Assembly: GCF_004358325.1 (NCBI RefSeq)
Contig: NZ_CP037940.1
Coordinates: forward strand, 1,488,001 to 1,552,000
Source of the DNA: Periweissella cryptocerci
Lineage (GTDB): Bacteria; Bacillota; Bacilli; Lactobacillales; Lactobacillaceae
DNA: 64,000 nt
Direction: 5' to 3'
Positions 43,978 through 52,178 of this stretch are shown one piece after another. A program made the translations under genes and the position numbers. Position 1 is the stretch's first letter, and every line of letters begins with the position of its first letter. The notes beneath the pieces are model-generated. The model was given only the letters and a program-made list of their open reading frames with translations. It searched no databases and was not told the DNA's origin.

Positions 43978-44610
43978 TTATTTTTTCAATTCTTCCACGC
44001 TACCCAAGCCTTGGGCCAATGCCAGTTTTGCTTTCGCTGTATGTGCATCAATCGTTGCCTGAGTCTTAGCGCCAAAAGCATAACTAACATATGCCCGTTG
44101 CCGTCCGGGTGTAATTGCTTCGAAATGGTCTTTTTCAACTGCGGTCAGTAATGCGATAAACTCATCGGTACGATCGACAAACTGGGCTACTGTCTGTTTA
44201 CGCGCCGTTTTAACTGTAATAACACGGATACCAATCATCGTGAAATCATTGTTTAGACTCACCATTTTTGAGAATTTTAAATTAGTTTCACCAATTTTCC
44301 CATCCAAATGATTAATACCTAAGAACGGAAAAATATCGTCACGCCCAAATTTCGCCGTATATTTTTTCGAGGCTTTTTTAGGATAAGCAAAATACAGATA
44401 ACCCTCATCACTAAGTAGTTGCTGGCTTACCACGTTTTGAATTGCACCGACCATTTGAGCCAAATAATACACAAAAAAGATTAATAAATCAGCCTTTTGC
44501 AATTCATTTTCGTATGCTAAACCCTCAAATTCCTTCATATCAGTTGGTACATCCATAATCACTCGGGTTGCGTATTTATTAAGTTTTAATTTTTCAATTA
44601 CCGTCGCCAT
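43978..44610 (-). CDS. YdeI-like (bacteriocin-protection family) protein
   Basis: 210 residues. The C-terminal ITPGRQRAYVSYAFGAKTQA segment plus the following Lys/Ala-rich helix is the hallmark of YdeI/OmpD-associated proteins. The N-terminal half (DUF1801-like, ADLLIFFVYYLAQ... YLYFAYPKK) is consistent. The role is unsettled; the family name reflects E. coli peptide-protection data. It follows the HAD phosphatase gene by 12 bp, so they share an operon. Its stop codon lies in the MITE target duplication. Confidence 0.78.
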   Translation of the reverse strand: MATVIEKLKLNKYATRVIMDVPTDMKEFEGLAYENELQKADLLIFFVYYLAQMVGAIQNVVSQQLLSDEGYLYFAYPKKASKKYTAKFGRDDIFPFLGINHLDGKIGETNLKFSKMVSLNNDFTMIGIRVITVKTARKQTVAQFVDRTDEFIALLTAVEKDHFEAITPGRQRAYVSYAFGAKTQATIDAHTAKAKLALAQGLGSVEELKK

Positions 44611-44622
44611 GGCGTACTCCGT

Positions 44623-45273
44623 CTATTCAATATCCAAAATTGCCTTGGGGGTATCAACAATGTAGGTCGCACCGGCTGCTTCGAGTTCTGCTTTGGCGCC
44701 GATTCCGTAATTCACACCGAGGGTATCCAAGCCGTTTTCGCGCCCACCGATAATGTCATTATCCGTATCGCCAATCATCAGTGCCTTGGATTTATCAACC
44801 AACCCACTCTGAGCAATTGCGTATGCGAGCACCTCCGTTTTCGCTGCCCGTGAACCATCCAAAGTCGCACCGTAAACGCCATCGAAATAGTTTGCCAAAG
44901 CAAAATGTTCGATAATTTCGCGAACGAACACTTCGGCCTTACTTGAGGCGATATAGAGGTGTTTCCCATACATTTTGAGGAGACTCAAAGTATATTCGAT
45001 ATCTGGATAAATCGCATTTTCGAATTTCCCCTTCTCACCAAAATACTCCCGATAGACATCAACTGCATGACGCGCGGCGGCTTCATCTAAGCCCCAGATT
45101 CGTTCAAACGAGTCTAACATTGGTGGCCCAATAAATGTTTGCATTTCTACACGTGACCGGTGTTCCAGCCCAAGCTTTTCAATCGCATAGTCTAATGAAT
45201 TCAAGATGCCTTCTGCAGAGTCAGTAATCGTTCCATCCATATCAAAGAAAATATAATCATATTGGTTTATCAT
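44623..45273 (-). CDS. HAD-superfamily phosphatase (phosphoglycolate phosphatase-like)
   Basis: 216 residues. Motif I FFDMDGTITDS (nucleophile Asp11 and Asp13), motif II IASSK, motif III Lys in AAKTEVLAYA and motif IV MIGDTDNDIIGG are complete. A helical C1 cap (about 16-85) places it with Gph/PpaX-like enzymes, which hydrolyse small phosphoesters. It is the first gene of a two-gene unit with the YdeI-like gene. Confidence 0.92.
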   Translation of the reverse strand: MINQYDYIFFDMDGTITDSAEGILNSLDYAIEKLGLEHRSRVEMQTFIGPPMLDSFERIWGLDEAAARHAVDVYREYFGEKGKFENAIYPDIEYTLSLLKMYGKHLYIASSKAEVFVREIIEHFALANYFDGVYGATLDGSRAAKTEVLAYAIAQSGLVDKSKALMIGDTDNDIIGGRENGLDTLGVNYGIGAKAELEAAGATYIVDTPKAILDIE

Positions 45274-45657
45274 GGCGTGTTCCCTTTGTCGTTTTTGTTA
45301 TTTTATCGTCTGAGTGTCAAGAGTCATTCAAAAATGTATGATACTGGGCAAGCTGCTGCATCAATCAGCTGCCTTTTTTCGTCAAATAGATTCTTCATTC
45401 GATCTGATTTTTCGGTTCCCGAAGTCCCAAATGAATAGGACGTTATTCTGCGTTTCTAAAAAACGTAACGTAAATCTTGAATTTGTGTCTTGTTGATTGA
45501 AGGCTGGTAATCACAGTCTACGTTGACACACCTTTTTCATTTACTAAACTGTCGCTAATTCTTGATTATGATTGCATGTATATCAAAGTTACGCAATAAA
45601 CCTATGCCCAAGTTTCTGGGCATCATAAGCGAAAGTCCGGAAACCAAGCTACTATTA
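45274..45657. other. Intergenic region without a convincing gene
   Basis: Upstream of the HAD gene and downstream of the Rgg-like gene. A 60-codon plus-strand frame (45314-45496) lacks a ribosome site and natural composition. GGTTTCCGGACTTTCGC (complement, near 45635) follows a CCCAAGTTTCTGGG hairpin (45608-45621) that may help end rgg transcription. Confidence 0.4.
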
Positions 45658-46545
45658 TTACATAGCGAGGTGCGAACCATCCTGATATGCTAACGCGGTT
45701 TCTAAGTCACGTAACAGCACTGGCGCAAAAGGCATGGATCCTAATTGTTGGAGCGTCTCAATAAGTGTTTTGTGCTTTAGTAAACGGTCGGTATTATGGT
45801 GAGAATCTTCATAATATTCCAGCATTGCGCCATACAGTTCCAGAGATAAGTAAGGAAAAACGTCATAGTTGGGGTATTTTAATGCAAATAACTCATCGAG
45901 CATTACGTGAGCATTTGCATAATTTTTGTCAATGATTTGCATGCGTAATATATTGGCGAGATTTTGATAAGTAGCTTGAATATCTTTTCGCCGTGTATTA
46001 ATCGCAGAAGCTTGGGTAAGTATTGAATTACGGAGTTCAAAGGCACCTTGCGAATCAAATGTCCAAGTAAAGAATGACAGCATCACATACTCATACGAAT
46101 ACCAGTGTTCAACGGTAAAAAGGTACTGTCGCATTTCTACAGCAGCTGGCGATTCACGATCAAAGTTAGATTGGTAACCTTGAATCCATAAAATAATATG
46201 CCAGTACCGAATGTAGTTAGTAAGCTGATATTCGATTTGGACAGTTTCGAGTAGTTGACGTAATTTATCACTATCCTGTTTGGAGTATGCAGCTACCACT
46301 TGATTACGGTAGTCAAAAGATCTGACAGATAATTCATCTGCGTCAGATGTATCAAGCATCGCCCCAAGTTCTTCATACTTGATACCTAACCGGGCAATTA
46401 AGGCAAGTAGGTTAGCTGAATTGGTATCCGAATTGCCGTTTTCAAAAGCACTGTAAGCATTGCGACTCATAATGCCCTCGTAAATTTGAGCTGCAGTAAG
46501 GTGGCGATTCATTCGTATTTTACGTAGTGCGGGTCCAATTTGCAT
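45658..46545 (-). CDS. Rgg/GadR/MutR-type transcriptional regulator
   Basis: 295 residues from the ATG at 46545, with GGAG 9 nt upstream; an in-frame extension to 46629 is not needed. An N-terminal XRE helix-turn-helix (IGPALRKIRMNRHLTAAQIYEGIMSRNAYSAFENG) is followed by a C-terminal all-helical TPR-like domain from about residue 70. Rgg proteins often respond to short secreted peptides, but no convincing pheromone ORF was found beside it. The divergent small HTH gene 112 bp away is the probable target or partner. Confidence 0.85.
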   Translation of the reverse strand: MQIGPALRKIRMNRHLTAAQIYEGIMSRNAYSAFENGNSDTNSANLLALIARLGIKYEELGAMLDTSDADELSVRSFDYRNQVVAAYSKQDSDKLRQLLETVQIEYQLTNYIRYWHIILWIQGYQSNFDRESPAAVEMRQYLFTVEHWYSYEYVMLSFFTWTFDSQGAFELRNSILTQASAINTRRKDIQATYQNLANILRMQIIDKNYANAHVMLDELFALKYPNYDVFPYLSLELYGAMLEYYEDSHHNTDRLLKHKTLIETLQQLGSMPFAPVLLRDLETALAYQDGSHLAM

Positions 46546-46657
46546 AGTAAGTATCTCCAAGTTTATTAATTTCATTGTAGTTGAGTAATTAAATAAATAC
46601 CAATATTTTTCATGAAACATATTAGCCATATAAAAAGAAGTTTAAAGGAGGACAAAG

Positions 46658-46930
46658 ATGATGGACGAACAAGTAATTAGACAAGGGTTAAACGGACCTT
46701 ATCGTCAAATATATGATGCGGTAAATGGTCAGGAAGAATTATTCTGGGAGCTTGTCGAAGAGTTTAGAGGCTTACAAGTAAACTTTCCGGTACGCATATA
46801 TAGCGCAGAAAATGTGGCACATTTAATCCTTAATGAGTACGATGGAACAAATTCCATTAGTTTAGCTCAACGTTATGGTTTCTCAAAGCGTTGGGTCGAC
46901 AATGTCATTAGTAGTAACCAAGAAGATTAA
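46658..46930 (+). CDS. Small HTH protein, Mor-activator-like C-terminus
   Basis: 90 residues, ATG at 46658 with GGAGG 6 nt upstream. The N-terminal half is helical and acidic (QIYDAVNGQEELFWELVEEF); the C-terminal half (LILNEYDGTNSISLAQRYGFSKRWVDNVI) reads as a helix-turn-helix like that of Mor/small sigma-like proteins. It is likely DNA-binding. Divergent from the Rgg-like gene and ending in a terminator, it is a single-gene target candidate of that regulator. Confidence 0.7.
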   Translation: MMDEQVIRQGLNGPYRQIYDAVNGQEELFWELVEEFRGLQVNFPVRIYSAENVAHLILNEYDGTNSISLAQRYGFSKRWVDNVISSNQED

Positions 46931-46993
46931 GTCAATGGGAAGCTGGTTGTCAGTTGACATATATATCGGTTTTTTTAGAGAAATGGATAAAGA

Positions 46994-47040
46994 AAAGAAG
47001 CTAAAAGCCTTGATGTAATAAGGTTTTTGGCTTCTTTGTT
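46994..47040 (+). terminator. Terminator of the small HTH gene
   Basis: GAAGCTAAAAGCCTT and AAGGTTTTTGGCTTC form a long stem followed by TTTGTT. Confidence 0.8.
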
Positions 47041-47178
47041 GTTATTAACACTCATATAGCAGGAAACGCATGTATAGTGCTGGCAATACGGTTAATGGGA
47101 TTCTAAATTTGATGCAGTTGTTTGAGTACCCAGTCTGGTTCCCACTAAAAAAAATTTCGCAAGCATGTTGGCAACTTT

Positions 47179-47706
47179 TTATCCGACGCCGTCAGTATTC
47201 TTTTCCAAGAACGTCGCTAATTCTTCCGGTGTTTCTGGCTGGTTACGTTCAATCCACTCAACGATGACGCTCGTTAAACCGGTTGCGTGATATTTGACGT
47301 AATATTGCATCTCGCGTTCGTTAAAATTTTTCAACTGTGGTTTATTACTGGATAATACCGCCAAAACTTTCGCAATATTGTCGCGTAACACGGTTTGCTG
47401 ATTTGCACGTAACAAAAGATTAATGAAATCGGCATGGTCACTCAAAAAATGCATATAATACACAATTGCTGCATAAAAATCCGTCGTCTGTAGGTTTTCA
47501 TCCTGCTCTAATTCACCCACCAATTTATTCATTTCCGTCGTTAAAACGTCCGTGATATTTTGATAATGCCGGTAAAATGTCATCCGCGAGATTCCCGCCA
47601 CACGGGTTAATTCACTCACCGAAATATCCTCAAATGACTTCTTTTTCAAAAGCCGTTCAATTGCGCCCAATAAATATGCTTGCGTTCCATTAACTTCACT
47701 CGCCAT
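47179..47706 (-). CDS. TetR family transcriptional regulator
   Basis: 175 residues. Helix-turn-helix ISVSELTRVAGISRMTFYRHYQNITDVL at about 28-55, then a short ligand domain ending TPEELATFLEKN. It is divergent from a short-chain dehydrogenase gene, and two copies of a GTNACA-type palindrome occupy the 189-bp gap, so it should repress both itself and the dehydrogenase. Confidence 0.92.
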   Translation of the reverse strand: MASEVNGTQAYLLGAIERLLKKKSFEDISVSELTRVAGISRMTFYRHYQNITDVLTTEMNKLVGELEQDENLQTTDFYAAIVYYMHFLSDHADFINLLLRANQQTVLRDNIAKVLAVLSSNKPQLKNFNEREMQYYVKYHATGLTSVIVEWIERNQPETPEELATFLEKNTDGVG

Positions 47707-47768
47707 TTACACATTCTCCTCTTTTGTCACATTCTGCTTTGAAGCTATTGTACCTTTTAACTATCAAA

Positions 47769-47808
47769 GTTACACTTGTCACATCTTGAAATTAGTTACA
47801 ACTGTAAC
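47769..47808. promoter_or_regulatory. Two TetR operator candidates
   Basis: GTTACA-AC-TGTAAC is a perfect palindrome at 47795-47808, and GTTACACTTGTCAC at 47769-47782 is a one-mismatch version. They are 26 bp apart centre to centre. Confidence 0.7.
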
Positions 47809-47895
47809 ACCATAATTTACTAAACGCAATTAATGAGCTAAGCGAGTACGACTGATAGTTTCGTACTCAACTATTAAAAATGAGGTGAAAAATTC

Positions 47896-48732
47896 ATGAC
47901 ACTACCAAAAATCGTCGCTATTACCGGCGCATCTAACGGAATGGGCAAAGCCGCCTTAGAATTATTCGCTGCCCAAGGCTGGATTGTCTATGGCGGTGCT
48001 CGCCACGTTGAAAATATTCCCACTGGCACTAATGTCCACGCACTCAAGTTAGACGTCACTGATTCAACTTCTAACCAACACTTCATTCAGACCATCTTAA
48101 CTGAACAAAATCGCATCGACGTCCTAATTAATAATGCCGGTTACGGTGAAAATGGTCCGATTGAAGATGTTTCGCTCGCCAATGCCCGCAAACAGTTTGA
48201 AACTAACTTCTTTGGCGCGGCGGAATTAACCCAGTTAGTTTTACCAACGATGCGTGCCCAAAAATCTGGTCGAATTGTTAATATTTCATCAATCGGTGGT
48301 GATGCTTATTCCCCACTTGGTGCCTACTACCACGCTTCAAAAGCCGCATTACAACAATGGAGCGACACCTTAGATATCGAAGTACAACCATTTGGCATCC
48401 GCTCAATCATTGTCCAACCGGGTGGTACCCAATCTGCTTGGGGTGCAACAGCCATGGAAAATGTGCGCAAGAATTTGCAGCCAAATTCACCCTACGTTGA
48501 TTTTGTCGATTTAATGGGAAAATCTCTCGATTCCGATGCCCAGGGTATGAGCGCAACCGTCGAAGATTTAGCAAAAGTCTTCTATGCCGCCGCAACTGAT
48601 AGTAAACCAAAGCGCCGGTATTTCAACTCACTCAGCGATCGCCTTATCGTTTACGTTGCCCGCGCGCACCCAAAACTTTTCCGCAAATCAGTTCTTAAGA
48701 CTTTAAAGCGGTGGGGCAAAGACGTGAAGTAA
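47896..48732 (+). CDS. Short-chain dehydrogenase/reductase
   Basis: 278 residues. Classical SDR: cofactor motif TGASNGMGKAA (about 10-20), NNAGYGENG, active-site Ser in NISSIGGDAYS and YxxxK in AYYHASKAALQQW. The Arg/His after strand two (GGARHVEN) suggests NADPH preference. The substrate is unknown. It is divergent from and likely repressed by the TetR at 47706. Confidence 0.93.
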   Translation: MTLPKIVAITGASNGMGKAALELFAAQGWIVYGGARHVENIPTGTNVHALKLDVTDSTSNQHFIQTILTEQNRIDVLINNAGYGENGPIEDVSLANARKQFETNFFGAAELTQLVLPTMRAQKSGRIVNISSIGGDAYSPLGAYYHASKAALQQWSDTLDIEVQPFGIRSIIVQPGGTQSAWGATAMENVRKNLQPNSPYVDFVDLMGKSLDSDAQGMSATVEDLAKVFYAAATDSKPKRRYFNSLSDRLIVYVARAHPKLFRKSVLKTLKRWGKDVK

Positions 48733-48916
48733 GTCGGGAAACAAATTTAGTTTAACTACAAGCTGGCGACATTTTTTGTGGGAACAGCGCATTTTTCACC
48801 CCCTACATTCATATATTCCCACTTGGACATATGAAAATACGTACGATAAATAACCGCAGGAATTCCAATCAGGAAATTTCTGTGGCTATTTTTATTATAT
48901 TCGGCCGTGAAAGGAA

Positions 48917-48975
48917 GCGGGTCAAAAGACGGTTATATCAATGGTTACAGTCCTTTATCGCACGTTAACAAGCAC
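48917..48975. repeat. Truncated IS1182-ended hairpin repeat
   Basis: GCGGGTCAAAAGACGG, GGTTATATCAATGGTTACAG and TCGCACGTTAACAAGC match, in reverse, the right half of the 16343 copy (GTTAACG-type arm plus GTAACC). The GCTGGGACA end is missing. Confidence 0.6.
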
Positions 48976-49941
48976 TTAAGGAACAATCACAATTCGCTTG
49001 CCATGTTGTTCTGTATTCCATGCTGTTTCAATATCAGCCAGCGCATGCGTTTCAATTTCCATGCTTAATTTGCCTTGTTGTAGCATTCCCCAGATTAACT
49101 TAGTCCCTTCAATCCGGGCTTCGGGCGTTGCTTGTGCGCCCATTCCGTAAATTTCAAGACCAGAAGTTAGCAAGCTTTGACCCGTGATTGCGGCAGTCTT
49201 TCCAGCTAAGCCGCCAATCAACACGAAACGAGTTCGCTTACTTGGAACGCCCATGCCAGCGGGTGTAAAGGTGCTAACAATCAGTTCAGCTGGGTGTCCC
49301 CAGAGATAATCGAGAATTACATCGTAGCCATCACCAGCTTCATTCTTTAAATCCGCAACAACGTTCTCATCTGGCTGATCAAGATTAATAAACGCATCAG
49401 CTCCCAGTGTCAGTAATTTTTCGCCCGATGCGGCATTCCGACCAGTTGCGACAACCCGGCCGGCACCAAGATTCTTGGCAATTTGAACAGCCAACATCCC
49501 AGAAACACTCGTGGCACCATTGATCAACACGGTTTCACCGGCTTGGAGTTTGGCAGCATTTTGTAATGGCACAAGTGAGCTTAACGCTGCCGATGGAATC
49601 GCGGCAGCTTGTTCTGCGCTCACGCCCTTAGGAATAGGCGTGGCGAAATTTTGTGGTATCACCACCGTTTCCGCCAATGAGCCAAATGGTGGCTTTATGC
49701 CGCGGATATTCACAAGCGTTCCATCTGCAAGCTCGCCAATTCCTGTGTACCCAACAACTGCTGGCAACTTAGGATAGAATTGTTTACTAGCAAAGTGAAT
49801 TCCAGATGTAATTCCTTTGAGCGCGTAATCCAAAACGACTGCCTTTACCTTAACGGCAACTTCGCCCGCATTTACGCTCGGTGTGGGAAAATTTTCGTAC
49901 TTTGGCGTATCACCTAAATTTTTAATAACTGCTGCTTTCAT
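48976..49941 (-). CDS. Zinc-independent MDR-family quinone oxidoreductase-like
   Basis: 321 residues. A GroES-like N-terminal half and a Rossmann half (ETVLINGATSVSGMLAVQIAKNLGAGRVVATGR, about 140-170) without the zinc-binding residues of true alcohol dehydrogenases, matching the QOR/zeta-crystallin-like group that reduces quinones or enones with NADPH. It is divergent from a TetR gene, with two strong operators in the gap, so it is expected to be inducible. Confidence 0.9.
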   Translation of the reverse strand: MKAAVIKNLGDTPKYENFPTPSVNAGEVAVKVKAVVLDYALKGITSGIHFASKQFYPKLPAVVGYTGIGELADGTLVNIRGIKPPFGSLAETVVIPQNFATPIPKGVSAEQAAAIPSAALSSLVPLQNAAKLQAGETVLINGATSVSGMLAVQIAKNLGAGRVVATGRNAASGEKLLTLGADAFINLDQPDENVVADLKNEAGDGYDVILDYLWGHPAELIVSTFTPAGMGVPSKRTRFVLIGGLAGKTAAITGQSLLTSGLEIYGMGAQATPEARIEGTKLIWGMLQQGKLSMEIETHALADIETAWNTEQHGKRIVIVP

Positions 49942-50005
49942 ATAAGGCCTCCATATCGCTACTTTACTAGCATTGCGCGTCTAATTTTGTTAAAATATAT
50001 CTAAG

Positions 50006-50053
50006 ATGTCAGTCTCTGACATTTCGCAAGTATATCACTGTCAGTTTCTGACA
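50006..50053. promoter_or_regulatory. Two TetR operators between the oxidoreductase and its regulator
   Basis: ATGTCAG-TCT-CTGACAT (50006-50022) and TGTCAG-TTT-CTGACA (50039-50053) are both perfect palindromes whose centres are 32 bp apart, three helical turns. Confidence 0.85.
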
Positions 50054-50078
50054 TCAAGGGAAAATAATAAATAAAATT

Positions 50079-50621
50079 ATGACTACAAGTAGAGAAAAAT
50101 TAAAACGTGCCGCCGTCGAATTAATAACGAGCCAAGGCTATCAGCATACAACCGTCCAACAAATTGCCGACCGCGCTGGCGTCACTGAACGTACCTTCTT
50201 CCGCCAATTTGCAGATAAAAGTGAAGTCTTTTTCGGGCGTACAGATGAATATGTCACTACTCATCAGCAAGGTCTTACACAAAGTACCGCCACTACCGTA
50301 ATGGGAAAGGCTATCGATGCTTACTCATTTATCGCCCAGACAATGTTTCAAGATTTACACGCCGGTGCCAAGAAACGTAACGAAATTATTCAATCGGAAC
50401 CTGATTTACAAGAACGCGAACTCCTTAAAGACGAATTCGTGACTAATCAATTGGCCCAAACTTTGGCGCAAGAATTCGAGCCCGTTGCAGCGACTTTAGC
50501 GGCGAAAAGCGCTGGGGTCATTTTCCAAGTTGCTTTTAAACAATGGCTCAATAGTGATGGAACACAATCGTTGGCAACCGTTTTCGCAATTATCGTGACT
50601 GCTTGGAAGCAATTACGCTAG
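50079..50621 (+). CDS. TetR family transcriptional regulator
   Basis: 180 residues. The helix-turn-helix HTTVQQIADRAGVTERTFFRQFADKSEVFF (about 23-52) is textbook. The start codon has only a distant AAGGGA, so expression may be low. It is divergent from the MDR oxidoreductase, with paired operators covering both promoters. Confidence 0.93.
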   Translation: MTTSREKLKRAAVELITSQGYQHTTVQQIADRAGVTERTFFRQFADKSEVFFGRTDEYVTTHQQGLTQSTATTVMGKAIDAYSFIAQTMFQDLHAGAKKRNEIIQSEPDLQERELLKDEFVTNQLAQTLAQEFEPVAATLAAKSAGVIFQVAFKQWLNSDGTQSLATVFAIIVTAWKQLR

Positions 50622-50888
50622 TTTAAATATTTTAATAGCATCAAAAACTACGTATACTACCAACTATTTTTAATTTAGTTTAACTTCTACAACAAATGGC
50701 TTATCGTTCGTACTCCACTCACATTCGTACATTCCATTCTCTTTCCATTGGATAGTTCGCCTTTTGGTTATATGTGAAATAATTATCTTGATTAATGTAC
50801 GCATTTTTACATTTACACTTCAGTATTCCTGTGCTTAAATGAACGTATACCAAAAATTAATCCACGTAAAAGAAAGAGGAAGTTAAAC

Positions 50889-51524
50889 ATGTTTAATACT
50901 ATCGATGAAGCATTAGCAACACTCCGCAATGGCGGTTACATCGTTTTGGCTGACAATGAAAACCTTGAAAATGAAGGTGATCTTGTGGCGTTGGCTGATC
51001 GTATCACTCCTGATACAGTTAATGACATGTTAGGAACAGCCCGCGGTTTGATGTGTGTCGCTGTATCCAGTCCCATTGCTACTCAGCTTGAATTACACCC
51101 CATGCTTGAACATTCAACTGATCCAAATGGTACGCCTTTTACTTTTACAATTGACGGTACATTAGCCGCAACTGGTGTTACGACCGGTGTTAGTGCATTT
51201 GACCGGGCAGCTTCATTGAACAAAATTGCCAAGCCAACCGCCAGGCGCAGCGACTTCAACGCTCCGGGGCACATCCAACCATTGATTGCCCAACCTGGAT
51301 TGCTTGCTGAACGCCAAGGCCACACTGAAGGTTCCGTTGAACTTGCCCGTTTGGCCGGTGGAAGTCAAGCCGCGGTGATCATCGAAGTTTTACAAGCAGA
51401 CGGTCACATGATGCGTCGCGATGGCTTGCGCGAATTAGCTGATAAAAAATCCGTTCCGTTTGTGACAATTGAACAAATCATTGCATACGTTAATGAAGTT
51501 GAAACTGCTACTGCACATGTTTAA
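50889..51524 (+). CDS. ribB: 3,4-dihydroxy-2-butanone-4-phosphate synthase homologue (RibB-like), divergent
   Basis: 211 residues, ATG with AGAGG upstream. The overall RibB fold is clear (GYIVLADNENLENEGDLV, GTPFTFTID, GVTTGVSAFDRA, PGHIQPLIAQPG, GHTEGSVELARLAG). The usual DDxDRENEGD loop reads DNENLENEGD: the second Asp and the Arg are replaced by Asn and Leu, so catalysis may be altered. No other riboflavin genes and no FMN riboswitch are nearby. RibB normally makes the four-carbon riboflavin precursor from ribulose 5-phosphate; here a changed role is possible. Confidence 0.85.
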   Translation: MFNTIDEALATLRNGGYIVLADNENLENEGDLVALADRITPDTVNDMLGTARGLMCVAVSSPIATQLELHPMLEHSTDPNGTPFTFTIDGTLAATGVTTGVSAFDRAASLNKIAKPTARRSDFNAPGHIQPLIAQPGLLAERQGHTEGSVELARLAGGSQAAVIIEVLQADGHMMRRDGLRELADKKSVPFVTIEQIIAYVNEVETATAHV

Positions 51525-51566
51525 TTTTTTGAATTAGAGTTGAATATTGTTTTAAAACACTCGTAA

Positions 51567-51672
51567 AAATCCACGTGCGAAACCTTTTGTCGCACGTTAA
51601 TAAGCCTGATTTCTACCTTTGTAAGGAGAAATCAGGCTTATTTTGTGGGTTGGAAGTTATGTCCCTCCCCCG
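51567..51672. repeat. IS1182-ended hairpin repeat, partial copy
   Basis: TTTTGTCGCACGTTAATAAG, then the hairpin CCTGATTTCTACC/GGAGAAATCAGG, then TTTTGTGGGTTGGAAGTTAT and GTCCC. Same order as the copy at 57741, but its end is degraded. It lies 43 bp after ribB and may serve as its terminator. Confidence 0.75.
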
Positions 51673-51691
51673 TATTTACTGGCAATTAAAT

Positions 51692-52087
51692 TTATTCAGT
51701 GTATGGCACTTTGTACTCAGTAGCCCATTCCTTGGCAATCTCAGTAAAGGCCGCATCTTTAAACGTATACCAATCTTGATCAAGCTTCAGTTTGATTACT
51801 TTATCCTTAAACTTCCGGAATGCGCCTTTGCCTTGAATTGCATCATCTAATTCTTGAGCATACGCGATTTGTGAGAATGGTAAAGTATCGATAAAATCTT
51901 GCATAATGCCATATTCATCAATATCGTCCCCACCAGGCAACTCAACCCAGGGTTCCTCATCCTCAGGTAGTGCTAATTCATCATATTCAAAACTAATCTC
52001 ACCTGTCGCTGGATTAAACCAAGCACTATGTTCATCATCGGCAAGGTCCATGTGTTCAACAACATCTTCCAATTTAACGTTTTTCAT
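51692..52087 (-). CDS. UPF0158-family protein
   Basis: 131 residues, acidic. Conserved HSAWFNPATGEISFEY, DIDEYGIMQDFIDTLP and FRKFKDKV segments match the UPF0158 family, cytoplasmic proteins of unknown function widespread in Firmicutes. Single gene. Confidence 0.85.
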   Translation of the reverse strand: MKNVKLEDVVEHMDLADDEHSAWFNPATGEISFEYDELALPEDEEPWVELPGGDDIDEYGIMQDFIDTLPFSQIAYAQELDDAIQGKGAFRKFKDKVIKLKLDQDWYTFKDAAFTEIAKEWATEYKVPYTE

Positions 52088-52178
52088 ATTAATCCCTCAA
52101 ATCGCTTTTTATTTTTATTTAAGTATACCTTATAATAAAAAATCACACGCAGGGAATCGGCTGATTTTTTGACTAACT

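Noticed and set aside
45314..45496. 60-codon plus-strand ORF
   Set aside because: No ribosome site and no conserved features; listed only as part of an intergenic stretch.
47070..47267. 65-codon plus-strand ORF with a possible AGGA ribosome site
   Set aside because: It overlaps the 3' end of the well-supported TetR gene on the other strand and has unnatural composition.
50622..50888. FMN riboswitch before ribB
   Set aside because: The conserved FMN-element blocks (AGGGTGAAA and the like) are absent from the leader.
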